Shown here: in pieces, positions 7,337 to 17,246 of the stretch
How positions within the stretch are numbered: position 1 is the first letter of the stretch
How the letters are laid out: each line of letters opens with the position of its first letter
DNA from: Candidatus Gastranaerophilales bacterium
GTDB taxonomy: Bacteria; Cyanobacteriota; Vampirovibrionia; Gastranaerophilales; Gastranaerophilaceae
Length of the DNA: 64,000 nucleotides
Reading direction: 5' to 3'
NCBI GenBank assembly: GCA_944323685.1
Contig: CALUTJ010000003.1
Span: forward strand, 1-64,000
The notes under the pieces: generated by a model
The model's database searches: none
What the model saw: only the letters and a program-made list of their open reading frames with translations
Told to the model about the DNA's origin: nothing
Made by a program: the position numbers and the translations under genes

Positions 7337-9879
7337 AAAGCTAAATCCTCGTATATTATGTGAAAATCATCAATTATTTCTTGCTTATAATTGTCTTGCC
7401 ACCCTAAAACTTCTTTAAACTTGCCCCAGTACATTGATCCGTATTTTCCCAAGGAACCAAACACAGAAGGTTTAAAATGTTTTTTTAAGAAATTTTCTTC
7501 TTTTATCACAGCTTCGGCTTTATTACCCAGATGTGATTTCATAATTTCAATGGACCTGTTTAAATATTGTTCCGCAACATCAAAACTGGCTTTTGAGTTA
7601 TCTTGAACGCTAAGCATGGCTAATCTTGCAATTGCTTTATAATCATTCGCAAGTGATAGCTTAGAACCGCCGGCGCCTTCTCTGATTTTTAATGCTGCAT
7701 TAAAGCATTCGTTTGCTGTCATAAATCTTTTGCTTTTTACATTTATTACCCCTACAATTTCTAAAGCTGTAGCTATTTTTAAACAATCTTTTCTATCTTT
7801 AGTATCTAGGATATTGTCAATAAATTTAGCATCTAATGAAGAAAGTTTAAAATCTTGCATTCCGGTAGATTGTTTTAGGTGTTTTATATAATATGGCAAA
7901 GCATCTTCATATTTTCCTGCTTTATATAAACTGGCACCTGTTTTTGTAATTGTTGATGCTTTATAATTTGATGGCAGTTCCAGTGCTGTTTCTTTATTTT
8001 GTAATTTATACTGCTTTACAAAATATTCGGAAGCTTTTTTGTAATCAGCTTTTTTAAAATAATAATATCCGCCTGTAAATTCCAGCGTATCATTTAGAAC
8101 TTTCAGCGTTTCTTTATTTAAATATTTTTCTTCTTTAATAATTTCTGATAATTCGTCTATGCCTTTTTCTATCTCGTACAACGCTTTTTTATCATTTTGA
8201 GTTTGTAGTTTTGCAATACCTATGTGTATTCTTGCAATTGCTTTAGACGATTTTTCTACATCATTCAAACTAAAAGCTTGTTCAAAATATTCCTGTGCTT
8301 TTTTATAATCGCCGTTTCTTATATTAATATTACCCATTTCAATCAGATCTTTATATCTTGCTGATTTTTTGTCATTTAATATTTTTGAATATTCCTCTGC
8401 TTTATTTGTATCACCTGCTTTTCTGTATGACTCGATTAAATTGTTAATATTTTCTTGTACTACCGATTTATGCGCATCAAATGCAAGAATAGCTTGTCTT
8501 TCTTTTTCAAAATGTTTTATTGCTTCATTAAATTTATCATGTTTTAAAGCCTGCAATCCCAAAATTTTGTATGCCTCAGCTTTAAATGGAGATTCTTTTG
8601 AACAGTTTAATATATAGTCAGTTGTAGTTTTAATATGTTTTTCGTCGTCTTGTTCTAAATAAATATATGCCATTTGGCTTGTTATCATTGCCTTTAAGGT
8701 ATTATCATTTATAATATTGGCAATCTCAAAGGCATTTTTGTATCCATTCATTGCTTGAGTCAGCTTCTCTTTATTTTCTTTAGAGTTCTGTTTATACTCG
8801 TCATAATCATTTGCCGCCAAAAGTATTAAGGTCTTTACAAATTCTTCTGAATATAATTTGTTTTTGTTTTCTAAACTTTCAATGTTTTCAACACAGATTT
8901 CACTGCTTTTATTTATTTCTCCGTTATTTCTAAAAAGCGTTGCATTAAGTAAATTTATTGATTCTTTTATATCTGATTTGTGGTTTTTTGAAATAATAGA
9001 GGCAAGGTTTAAATATTTAGCTGCATTATCATCATCATTTTGTATTAACAATTCCCTATTCGCCCGAATGAAAAGATTTTCAATAATATCTTTTTCTGAA
9101 GCCGAATTTTCCAAACAAAAATCCAAATCTGCATCAACAGATAAATTCCCTGAGGATAATTCATTTTGTATAATTGAATGGAGGTATTCAATATTTTTAT
9201 CTTTATTTAAATTCTTTGATAATTCTCTATATATTTCAGATGAGGCTTTATATTCACCAATTTTTTGCAATAAAACAGCTTTTAGTTCTTTATACTTATC
9301 GGAAACGTATTTTGACTCTGTTCCCGTATTTTTTATCATATTACTAACTTCATTAAAAATAGCTGAAGCACTATTAATTTTATTTAAGTCGAAAAGTTTT
9401 TTACTAATAATTAAAGCATTATTTATAAATAAGTCATCAAAGGTATTTTGATCTTCATCAGTAAGTTGTTGGGGCGTTAATATACCCTGTTGTGCAATTG
9501 TTTTTGCGAGATAGTTTTCTATTTCTTCAACTTGTGCCTTATCACCAATCACCTGGCTGGTTTTTTGCAGTGCTATATAAGATTTAAAAAGCTCAAAAAG
9601 AGATACTCCATTCTTCTTTTTTTCTTCTACTGCATTTTTATATAGCTTGTTTGCACCGTGATTGTCAGAACCATGTTCAAAAATTGCTCCGAATTTATCA
9701 AACAGTAAACCTTTATAAAGACTATTTGCTTTATTTTGCCCTATAATTTTACTTACTATTTCAACATCATCAGGGGCTTGTGTTTTTATGTAAGTATGAA
9801 TATCGTCTTGTTCATATTTAACAGTATTACGTCCGAAGCTAACTTTGGGATAGTTAGTATTAATAATAGGTTTAATCAT
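7327..9879 (-). CDS. Tetratricopeptide-repeat protein
   Basis: The ATG at 9879 gives 850 residues starting MIKPIINTNYPKVSFGRN, with the motif at 14-17. A GTG at 9918 would add 13 residues; neither start has a strong ribosome site, and I chose the ATG by analogy with neighbours. Most of the protein consists of helical repeats with TPR-type periodicity, for example YKKAQEYFEQAF, FNEAIKHFEKER and YEDALPYYIKHL. TPR arrays mediate protein-protein binding, so this is likely a scaffold for products of the same block (inference). There is no signal peptide or catalytic motif. Confidence 0.8.
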   Translation of the reverse strand: MIKPIINTNYPKVSFGRNTVKYEQDDIHTYIKTQAPDDVEIVSKIIGQNKANSLYKGLLFDKFGAIFEHGSDNHGANKLYKNAVEEKKKNGVSLFELFKSYIALQKTSQVIGDKAQVEEIENYLAKTIAQQGILTPQQLTDEDQNTFDDLFINNALIISKKLFDLNKINSASAIFNEVSNMIKNTGTESKYVSDKYKELKAVLLQKIGEYKASSEIYRELSKNLNKDKNIEYLHSIIQNELSSGNLSVDADLDFCLENSASEKDIIENLFIRANRELLIQNDDDNAAKYLNLASIISKNHKSDIKESINLLNATLFRNNGEINKSSEICVENIESLENKNKLYSEEFVKTLILLAANDYDEYKQNSKENKEKLTQAMNGYKNAFEIANIINDNTLKAMITSQMAYIYLEQDDEKHIKTTTDYILNCSKESPFKAEAYKILGLQALKHDKFNEAIKHFEKERQAILAFDAHKSVVQENINNLIESYRKAGDTNKAEEYSKILNDKKSARYKDLIEMGNINIRNGDYKKAQEYFEQAFSLNDVEKSSKAIARIHIGIAKLQTQNDKKALYEIEKGIDELSEIIKEEKYLNKETLKVLNDTLEFTGGYYYFKKADYKKASEYFVKQYKLQNKETALELPSNYKASTITKTGASLYKAGKYEDALPYYIKHLKQSTGMQDFKLSSLDAKFIDNILDTKDRKDCLKIATALEIVGVINVKSKRFMTANECFNAALKIREGAGGSKLSLANDYKAIARLAMLSVQDNSKASFDVAEQYLNRSIEIMKSHLGNKAEAVIKEENFLKKHFKPSVFGSLGKYGSMYWGKFKEVLGWQDNYKQEIIDDFHIIYEDLALCE

Positions 9880-9994
9880 AAATTGCTTTCTGCTTTTTTG
9901 TTTGGTATAAACACACAAAAAATTATATTTTGTTAGTTGGAAAATAAATTTTTACAAATGTAATTTTCTATATTAATGAGGTTTTTAATCGATG

Positions 9995-10696
9995 TTAACC
10001 GAATAAGTGTTCATTTAAATCTTCAATGTGATCTTTTACGGTATCGGCGATATGTTCTTCATTTTCTGTTAAATGTTGTTCTTGGGGGTGTTTTAGAGAT
10101 TTTGTTAAAAATGTGTCTGCCTCATGTTCTGCTGTATTTGCAGAATGATTGCCCATTATAATATCGTTGTAATTGTGTTCGAGGTCATCTAAGCCTATAT
10201 CATGCTCCTTATTTGATAATTCTTTATGAACTGTTTCTTCGAAATCCAGATCATCTTGTTTGCCTTTAAATGCGGGATTATTAACTTTTTTTTGACCTGA
10301 AGTTGTCAAATAGCCATTCTGATCAATATCACCTGAAGAAACAGAATGTCCCGATTTTTTAATCAGTTTTTCATTGTCTTCTTTTCTCCATTTGACAACA
10401 TTTCTTTGTTTTGCTTGTTCTTCTAATTCTTTTTGCATTTTTTCATCATACATAATGTCAGCTTTAGAGAATTTGTTTTTTGGGGGTAATTCATCTTTTT
10501 TGGCTGTTTTTCTTAAAAAAGCTTTCAATTCTGTCTTAAGTTCTTGAAAAAGTCTTTTTATTTGTACAAATTTGAGAGGTTTTGTGTTTGACAAAATTTC
10601 ATTTTTAATAGGACGATAAAGCAAGTTGGTTTGTTTTGTATGAAAAGCAATGCTTTTGGTAGTTTGTATACTTGAATAAATAATTTTTTCTATCAT
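9995..10696 (-). CDS. Lineage-specific protein, tandem paralogue
   Basis: This is a 233-residue charged protein, clearly homologous to the next gene upstream. Both have a basic helical first half and share F-K-G-K-x-D-D-L-D-F-E in the second half. Both end in an acidic His-rich region whose last residues read D-L-N-E-x-L-F. No catalytic motif, membrane segment or known domain is recognised. A GGAGAAAT ribosome site precedes the ATG, and the 14-bp spacing to the upstream gene suggests co-transcription. The F-K-G motif is internal here (around residue 145), unlike most motif-bearing proteins in the window. Confidence 0.68.
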   Translation of the reverse strand: MIEKIIYSSIQTTKSIAFHTKQTNLLYRPIKNEILSNTKPLKFVQIKRLFQELKTELKAFLRKTAKKDELPPKNKFSKADIMYDEKMQKELEEQAKQRNVVKWRKEDNEKLIKKSGHSVSSGDIDQNGYLTTSGQKKVNNPAFKGKQDDLDFEETVHKELSNKEHDIGLDDLEHNYNDIIMGNHSANTAEHEADTFLTKSLKHPQEQHLTENEEHIADTVKDHIEDLNEHLFG

Positions 10697-10710
10697 GTTA
10701 TTTCTCCTTA

Positions 10711-11508
10711 TTAATTAAATAATTGTTCATTTAAATTATCTATATGCTCTTTGGTGGTATCACTAATGTGTTCTTCTGTTTGTGTTAGATGCTGGTCATA
10801 ATTATGCTTTCCTGTTTTTGGTAAAGAATTTTCAATTTCTTGTTCTGCATTTTCAAACCGTTGTTTACGCATTGTGATGTCATTATATATATCATCATTC
10901 TCAATACCATGTACATTAAAACCATACTCATTTCTGGATATCTGTTTATGAATTGTATCTTCAAAATCCAAATCATCGTGTTTACCTTTAAACTCTTTTT
11001 TGCACATATCATTTAGCGTCTTATCATCAATTTCCCCTTTAAAAGAAATTTTTTCGGCAGCTTTTTGTTGTCTTTCGAGCTCCTGCTTTGCATCCAAAAT
11101 TGCCTGCTTAAGGTACGATAGTCCCGAACATGTGAAATCGCTATTTTCATTTGAAGTCTTTATTGCATATGCCAGCTCATCTTTAATTTTTATTTTTATT
11201 GAAGATGGGACATTAGGGTCTTTTAACATTTTTTTTGCTTCTTTAACCGCAGCCTCATCATAAATATCCTTTGCAATTTGAGCTTTATTGGTTTTGTCGA
11301 GTTCTTTTTGTCCGGAAAGATTCTTTAAAAAGTTTTTTATTGAGTCTTTTAATTCAACTAAAAAACGTTTAAATTCTTGTATTGACTTTTCTTGAGGCGG
11401 TAGCTGTTTTACAACACAAGTTTCTGACGCATTTTTCAATAATGGATTTACATTTTTTATTTTAGATAAACTCTTTTCAACAACTTTTAAACCTACTTTT
11501 TGTATCAT
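10711..11508 (-). CDS. Lineage-specific protein, tandem paralogue
   Basis: This is a 265-residue paralogue of the downstream gene. It carries K-I-S-F-K-G near the middle, then E-F-K-G-K-H-D-D-L-D-F-E about 20 residues later, and an acidic C-terminus (EEHISDTTKEHIDNLNEQLF). The first ~100 residues are Lys-rich and helical. Function is unknown. An AGGAAAATAT ribosome site precedes the ATG. The pair probably arose by tandem duplication and has diverged substantially, so it is much older than the 464-bp repeat nearby. Confidence 0.68.
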   Translation of the reverse strand: MIQKVGLKVVEKSLSKIKNVNPLLKNASETCVVKQLPPQEKSIQEFKRFLVELKDSIKNFLKNLSGQKELDKTNKAQIAKDIYDEAAVKEAKKMLKDPNVPSSIKIKIKDELAYAIKTSNENSDFTCSGLSYLKQAILDAKQELERQQKAAEKISFKGEIDDKTLNDMCKKEFKGKHDDLDFEDTIHKQISRNEYGFNVHGIENDDIYNDITMRKQRFENAEQEIENSLPKTGKHNYDQHLTQTEEHISDTTKEHIDNLNEQLFN

Positions 11509-11541
11509 ATATTTTCCTTTGCTTTTTATTATCTTATAATT

Positions 11542-12429
11542 TTATTGAAAATCTCCATTCCAAAAACTTCTGATTATTTCTATTAATGGTCTTTCTTCAT
11601 CAGAATATACAGGGATTTTGATTCTTTTTGGCTGCCAGAAAAACAGTTTTTCAAAAGCTGTGTCAATAAATGGCTGCTTGTTTGGGTGTATAGTGTTTTT
11701 ATCAAGAGATTCTGTTATCGTTTTAGACATATCACAAGCCACAGCTTCTAATTGATTTTGTAAAGCATAATCACAAATTTGTTTCACTCTGTCTCCATAT
11801 TTTTGACGATAATTTTGTACATTTTTTGTAGTTTCTATTAAATCGAGTTGTTTAGACAATTTATTTGGACCAAGTTTGTTTATCAATCTTGTTTCGTGAA
11901 TAGCATGTGCAAATTCATGGAAAAATGTATCCAAGAAAAAATCCGTAGGTGAATGTTTGATGTCGTATGTCAAATCAGAAATTTCATCAATGTTTTTCCA
12001 ATCATAGAAAAACCTATTTTCTGGTGACAAATTTTGTTTTAAAGTCTCAAAATTATTAAAAAAAATAGTTCTTGACGGAACTACTTCTTCACTACTTTTA
12101 TACAATTCAAAAGGTCTAAGATTACAAAAGGCTCTTGTTTTTGTATCATCTATATTTAAGTTTTCGAAATCCTTCACAAAAATTCCTTTGGGCAAAGCAA
12201 AATTCATTTTATATTTTTTGTTGATATGTTCAATTAATTCAATTACTTTATTACAACACCAAGCTATTGTTTTGTTATTATTAAAATCAGAGCTTATCCC
12301 ATTTTTTAATAATTTATTAGAGATAGAAATAGTATCGGTGTTTTCAATTTCTTTTAATATTGCTTTTGTGACACCTGCGGAAAAAGTCGGGTAAAATGAT
12401 TTTTTATTTGAATAATGCTGTATTTCCAT
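11542..12429 (-). CDS. Putative HExxH zinc metallopeptidase
   Basis: This 295-residue protein has HEFAH at 171-175 and a candidate third zinc ligand Glu228 in an E-x-x-A context about 53 residues later, as in gluzincin-type metallopeptidases. The N-terminus has a P-T-F-S-A-G motif at 14-19. A module with D-F-N-N-N-K-T-I-A-W-C-C (~48-59) recurs in the protein at 40728-41615, which has its own HExxH, so the two form a lineage-specific family. No signal peptide is seen. It is the first gene of the leftward block, divergent from the M16 peptidase. Proteolytic activity is inferred from the motif alone. Confidence 0.72.
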   Translation of the reverse strand: MEIQHYSNKKSFYPTFSAGVTKAILKEIENTDTISISNKLLKNGISSDFNNNKTIAWCCNKVIELIEHINKKYKMNFALPKGIFVKDFENLNIDDTKTRAFCNLRPFELYKSSEEVVPSRTIFFNNFETLKQNLSPENRFFYDWKNIDEISDLTYDIKHSPTDFFLDTFFHEFAHAIHETRLINKLGPNKLSKQLDLIETTKNVQNYRQKYGDRVKQICDYALQNQLEAVACDMSKTITESLDKNTIHPNKQPFIDTAFEKLFFWQPKRIKIPVYSDEERPLIEIIRSFWNGDFQ

Positions 12430-12578
12430 ATAAAATCTCTTTATTTGATTAAATCACCTCAAGGTGTTTTTTGAACGTCTAATATTTAAATTTTTACAAA
12501 CAGAAATATTTATTAAACTAGCAAAATAATTCATTTACATGTTTTAATTGAGTGTGTTTACAACCTATGGAACTTCTC

Positions 12579-15317
12579 ATGCGTATTGATGGAAGGCTAC
12601 ATCCAATAAGTTTTTCAAAAGCAAATAACCCAAATACTGTTTTACAAAATACTTTTTCCAATTTTGTCAGCGATGATTTTTCGCATCCTAAAATCCCGAT
12701 TAACGTTTCAAAAGCATATGCAACACCACAAATTTATCCGGAGTATAAAGTATTGGAAACCTTCAAACTGCCAAACACAGGAGTAGGCAAGGTTTATCAA
12801 CTCAGAAACGGTCATAAAGTCATTGTTTTGCCTAAAAAAGGTCCGACTGTAATTAATACACTGGTCGCTGCGGGATGGCAAAACGAAAAGCCGGATAAAC
12901 GAGACACAGCTCATATGCTGGAACATCTGTTAGCAACAATACAATATAAAAAGAATGCGCAGGAACTACAAGAAATTTCAGATAATATTATTCTTGAATC
13001 AAACGCCGCTACAGGAGGCTGTTACACTAATTATTACGAAAAAGCATTGGTTACGGATGACAAAGAGCTTGATAAACTTTTAAAATATCATTTTGCCGTT
13101 GTTAATTCTGCTGATTTTTCAGATAAAAATTTTGAACACGAAAAAGTAACCATCTCAAATGAAGTGAATTTTCGCAACGATAATAAGACAGGCGAAGATG
13201 TTGCAACTGATGCCGCTCTGAGTTCATTGTTAAATTTACCTGCAAAAAATGAATTATCTCATACTGTGTCACAAAAAAATATAGATAATATAAACAAAAA
13301 TGATTTGCATGATTTTTACAATAAGTATTACAGACCTGACAATATGGTTACTGCTATTGTAGGAAATGTGGATGAAAACACAATTAAAACTTTTTCAAAA
13401 TACTTTAATCAGGTAAAAAATCCACTATTAAAAAGCAAAGATACTTATCTAAACAAACTTGTTGAAAATCCTATTCAAAAAGCAGTACGAAAAGATATAA
13501 TCACCCCCGACAAAAACCAGAAATCATATTTAATCGAATTGGATTTTTTTGTTAATGACAAAATGAATACCTATGAAAAAGAATGTTTGAGTCTTGCAAC
13601 AGGCCTTGTCAGAGATAGTGTGAGAAATGAAATAGATGAGACGACTGCAACTATATCTCCGATTATTAACAGTGATTTTGACAAAAATGTAATAAGCATT
13701 AATTCAGAAATAGAACACAGTTATTCAGAAAAAATATTGCAAAATATATATAATATTATTAATGATTTAGGGAACAATCCTATTTCCGAAGACGAGCTTA
13801 ACCGGTTAAAAAAACTCAATAAGGGTGCTGCTTTATTAAATACGGCGGAAAGTCTCGCAGATTATTTCAGTTATAATTTATCCTTCAATAATTTTGTAAC
13901 TCCCGAGAAAACAGAAGAAATTTATAACAGGATTAGTGCACAGGATATACAGGCGACGATAAAAAAATATTTTGATTTGAACAAAGCTGCTCTGACCGTT
14001 GTGCATCCTCAAGAAAAAACAAAGCAGCCTTCTTTCAAAGGAACGCTAAAACTTACTGATTTGTACAATATAAGTGAGTACACTTTGCCCAATAACATAA
14101 AAGTTAATATTAATGAATCTGACTCTGTTAATGAATCAAGTATAAATTTTATGGTAAGTTCTAAAAAAATATTGGATTCACACAGTTGTGCAAGAAAATA
14201 TTTACGTAATGCAATTAACTTAACCGGTGTCGGTTATCTTTGCGAGAATAACGGTATTATGTTTAAAGTCGAATCTGATGAACGTAATCTCAGGTATGAT
14301 TTACTCGGAGAGCCGGAACAAACACCAGAGATGCTAAATAGTATAATCTATACATTATTGCATCCCGTATTGTCATCTGAAGAAGACCTTGCCAAGTGGA
14401 AACATATTAACAAAGATATAAATACGGTAAACAATATTGCAATTCAAAGATATAATGATGAATTGTACAAAGATACACCGTGGAGAAATAAAAAAGATGA
14501 TGTTCAAAAACTCACATTAAAAAATGTCCAAGACTATCATTCAGACCTTCTTAAAAATGCTCAGGTTGCTGTAAATATTACACTTCCAAAGAATTGCAGT
14601 TCACAGTATAAGCAGCAAATTTTTAATATATTGTCCGGTTTGCCAAAGTTTCAACCATACAACCATTCTGAGTATTTTCACTCTATACAGGCAAAACCGC
14701 TTGAAAAGAACAAGGTGTTTTTGGATATAAACGACAATAACCTTTTAGAAATTGTTAAAAGTTATAAAATGATAAAAACCGGTAATATAAAAGATATTGT
14801 GGGAATATCGCTTTTGAATTTTATTCTCGGTGAAGATTTTGACGGGATGCTCTACAAAAAATTAAGGTTTGATAAAAATTTAACCTATTCAACCGGTTCT
14901 GAATACGTGAATTCTTCATTTGTGCCGAATTATGGAATATTCAATATGGTCTCGTATTCGGACAAGGATAATCTGCAACAGGTTAATGCGAATTTTGAGG
15001 AATGTATAAAACAACTCATGACAGAACCTGTTTCAGAGAAAGATTTGAATATAGCAAAGAAAAAATTCAAGAGTGGGTTTTGGGGCGAAAGTGCGCTTAC
15101 TCAAAATTTTATGGGTAAAGAATGTGACAATTCCTTCTATGGATTAAATTATATTTCCGAGCTTGATAAAGCAATTGATGAAATTACGCCTCAAGATATT
15201 CGTGAACTTGCACAATATTACTTTTCCCAGCCTTCTTTGTATATGATTTCAGGCAACAAAGAAGCTATTGAGGCTAATATTGAGTATCTCAAAAATCTTG
15301 GCGAAATTTGTTGTTAA
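12579..15317 (+). CDS. M16 (insulinase/pitrilysin) family zinc peptidase
   Basis: From the ATG at 12579 (MRIDGRLHPISFSKAN) it is 912 residues; a GTG at 12552 would add nine. The inverted zinc motif H-M-L-E-H lies at ~112-116, with a downstream FEHEK glutamate ~72 residues later as third ligand. This is the typical active N-terminal half of M16 peptidases, which degrade peptides. A second, inactive-looking M16 half follows and lacks HxxEH. S-F-S-K-A is at 11-15. A further P-S-F-K-G sits at the junction between the halves (~485), where linkers are expected. Its 3' end overlaps the converging XRE gene by 4 bp. Confidence 0.88.
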   Translation: MRIDGRLHPISFSKANNPNTVLQNTFSNFVSDDFSHPKIPINVSKAYATPQIYPEYKVLETFKLPNTGVGKVYQLRNGHKVIVLPKKGPTVINTLVAAGWQNEKPDKRDTAHMLEHLLATIQYKKNAQELQEISDNIILESNAATGGCYTNYYEKALVTDDKELDKLLKYHFAVVNSADFSDKNFEHEKVTISNEVNFRNDNKTGEDVATDAALSSLLNLPAKNELSHTVSQKNIDNINKNDLHDFYNKYYRPDNMVTAIVGNVDENTIKTFSKYFNQVKNPLLKSKDTYLNKLVENPIQKAVRKDIITPDKNQKSYLIELDFFVNDKMNTYEKECLSLATGLVRDSVRNEIDETTATISPIINSDFDKNVISINSEIEHSYSEKILQNIYNIINDLGNNPISEDELNRLKKLNKGAALLNTAESLADYFSYNLSFNNFVTPEKTEEIYNRISAQDIQATIKKYFDLNKAALTVVHPQEKTKQPSFKGTLKLTDLYNISEYTLPNNIKVNINESDSVNESSINFMVSSKKILDSHSCARKYLRNAINLTGVGYLCENNGIMFKVESDERNLRYDLLGEPEQTPEMLNSIIYTLLHPVLSSEEDLAKWKHINKDINTVNNIAIQRYNDELYKDTPWRNKKDDVQKLTLKNVQDYHSDLLKNAQVAVNITLPKNCSSQYKQQIFNILSGLPKFQPYNHSEYFHSIQAKPLEKNKVFLDINDNNLLEIVKSYKMIKTGNIKDIVGISLLNFILGEDFDGMLYKKLRFDKNLTYSTGSEYVNSSFVPNYGIFNMVSYSDKDNLQQVNANFEECIKQLMTEPVSEKDLNIAKKKFKSGFWGESALTQNFMGKECDNSFYGLNYISELDKAIDEITPQDIRELAQYYFSQPSLYMISGNKEAIEANIEYLKNLGEICC

Positions 15318-15637
15318 AAGTGTTTTTGCAACATATTAACCATATCTATATAAAGGCTAAGTTGTGCTTCTGTCGATGTATTGATAATCTTTAACAGTTT
15401 TTCTTTATTTTCCGAACAGATATTTGTTTCTTTTAAGCCAAAATCTTTTAATGATAAACCTAATACTTCTATAATTTTTAAAAAATTGTCTAATGATGGA
15501 TAATTTTTTCCGGTTTCTATCTTGCTAAGGTGTTTTTCACTAATTCCAATCATTTCAGCAAGTTCAGATTGCTTTAAATGCTTTTGTTTTCTTGCATTTT
15601 GAAGAATTTGTGCAATATATTTTTTGTCGAAATCCAT
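15314..15637 (-). CDS. XRE-family helix-turn-helix regulator
   Basis: This is a 107-residue protein. Residues ~8-62 form a Cro/C1-type HTH (QSELAEMIGISEKHLSKIETGKNYPS), the usual DNA-binding domain of XRE repressors. The C-terminal ~40 residues are a short helical tail. It lies divergently from the PD-(D/E)XK nuclease gene across 196 bp and probably controls that promoter region (inference). It converges with the M16 gene with a 4-bp overlap. Confidence 0.85.
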   Translation of the reverse strand: MDFDKKYIAQILQNARKQKHLKQSELAEMIGISEKHLSKIETGKNYPSLDNFLKIIEVLGLSLKDFGLKETNICSENKEKLLKIINTSTEAQLSLYIDMVNMLQKHF

Positions 15638-15833
15638 GTAAATACACCTCTTACTTTATTTAAAAATAAACTACATTTGATTACTTCTAAACATCACTAA
15701 TTGCGATTATTGTCATAGGTACTCACATGTGTTGACTAACCATGCTAGTAGAGTTAAAATAATCCACAAAGCTGATTAAGTCACAAACTAATCACAAGCA
15801 ACGAATAAAAATAAAAAATGAAAGGATTCAGAT

Positions 15834-17246
15834 ATGGCGCTACATACTATCGATATAAAAAAAGAGATTCTAATAAACAAAATGTATGTTGGAGAATATC
15901 TGAACAATAATATTGGACATGAAGTTATAAACTTATTAAGAGCTGATGGCAATACAGATAAATTCGGAGATGGTCAAAATTACATATATGTTCAACCTTA
16001 TGGCACAATGGAAAAGGAACATAATGAAAAAATTGATACAATTATTTTGGTACGCAATACGGGCATTCCGGAAACATTAGAAGTTTTGGCGCAAGCCTGG
16101 GAACTAGAGCAAATATCAAAAATAGAGAATAGTTCCAGAAAAAAAGAAATAGAAATCATAAACATTCAACAAAAAAAATATATTGAAGAACACAATGTTA
16201 AATATAGCAATAGATCCCCTCTTGAGATTTTTAGTGACAATCAAACTGATATAAAAACAGCCTATGTAAGTTTTAAAGCTGGCAAATTACGACGCCCCAA
16301 AAATCCATTATTTATTAGTTTTAAATGTTCTTCTAATTCTTCCAAACTATCTTCTATTAATGGTAAAGATAGCAATATTGTATATTTGAATTGTTCAGAC
16401 AATCAGGTAGATAATTCTTCTGATATTATTCCAAAAGTCGATATGGCAAAAGCTAGTTTAAAAATGTACATAAGAAACGGAGAAGTTAAGTGTAATAAAA
16501 ACAAAACATATAAAAATAGAAAATATGTTAATCAAAAATTTGCTTTCAATCAGTTAAAAGCAATGCTTGAAAATGAAAAATTATGGGAAGAAGTTAATAC
16601 AACCCAAAGTGCTGACAAAATAGATATTGACTATAAAAATAAATATAATTTTATTGATCTGATTGATAAGCAATATGCCGAAGTTACTTATTCAAATTTA
16701 TTTAAACATATTTTGGAATCCAACCCTGAATTATGTGCTAAATTTGCAAATGAAATTTTAAAATTAAATCTGTCTCAAAAATTTGAAATAAAAAGAGAAG
16801 AAGCTCATATTGATTTACTTATAGATGATGAAGAGAATAATAATATTGTTGTCATAGAAAATAAAATTAAATCATCAATAAATGGTTTAAAATATGATAT
16901 CTATGGTGAAGAGGTCAGTAATCAGCTGTTAGATTATTATGAATATGTGAATAACAAAGAAAAATATAAGCAAAGAAACCGTTTCTTTTATATATTTGCT
17001 CCTGATTATAACCATATTGATACATCAAAAATTAAAAAGTTGCCCAATATATACAAACTAATTCCTTATAGCCAGATATATAAATTTTTTAATTTACCTG
17101 AGATATACAACAAATATAGCTCTCAAATTCCATATTATAACGAGTTTCTTTATGCTCTTTCCAAGCATATTCATAATACAGATAATAGCTTAGAAATAGA
17201 AATGCATTTACGTTTTGCTAAAAAACTTAAGAATACAAAAATTTAG
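15834..17246 (+). CDS. PD-(D/E)XK nuclease superfamily protein
   Basis: This 470-residue protein has a C-terminal half with a PD-(D/E)XK core: Asp327 in HIDLLID, then Glu342-Asn-Lys344 in VVIENKIKS, preceded by a helix (YSNLFKHILESNPELCAKFANE) typical of the PDDEXK_4-type family. Such proteins are metal-dependent DNA nucleases, often in defence or mobile contexts. The N-terminal ~250 residues are unrecognised. An AAAGGATT ribosome site precedes the ATG. It is flanked by XRE and WYL regulators, both divergent or convergent to it, an arrangement common in defence islands. Its 3' end overlaps the WYL gene by 4 bp. Confidence 0.8.
   Translation: MALHTIDIKKEILINKMYVGEYLNNNIGHEVINLLRADGNTDKFGDGQNYIYVQPYGTMEKEHNEKIDTIILVRNTGIPETLEVLAQAWELEQISKIENSSRKKEIEIINIQQKKYIEEHNVKYSNRSPLEIFSDNQTDIKTAYVSFKAGKLRRPKNPLFISFKCSSNSSKLSSINGKDSNIVYLNCSDNQVDNSSDIIPKVDMAKASLKMYIRNGEVKCNKNKTYKNRKYVNQKFAFNQLKAMLENEKLWEEVNTTQSADKIDIDYKNKYNFIDLIDKQYAEVTYSNLFKHILESNPELCAKFANEILKLNLSQKFEIKREEAHIDLLIDDEENNNIVVIENKIKSSINGLKYDIYGEEVSNQLLDYYEYVNNKEKYKQRNRFFYIFAPDYNHIDTSKIKKLPNIYKLIPYSQIYKFFNLPEIYNKYSSQIPYYNEFLYALSKHIHNTDNSLEIEMHLRFAKKLKNTKI

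Noticed and set aside
190..12429. Reading the leftward block as a type VI or type III secretion operon
   Set aside because: No secretion-system core components (VipA/B, TssM, injectisome ring or needle proteins) are visible; only AAA+, TPR and coiled-coil proteins are seen.
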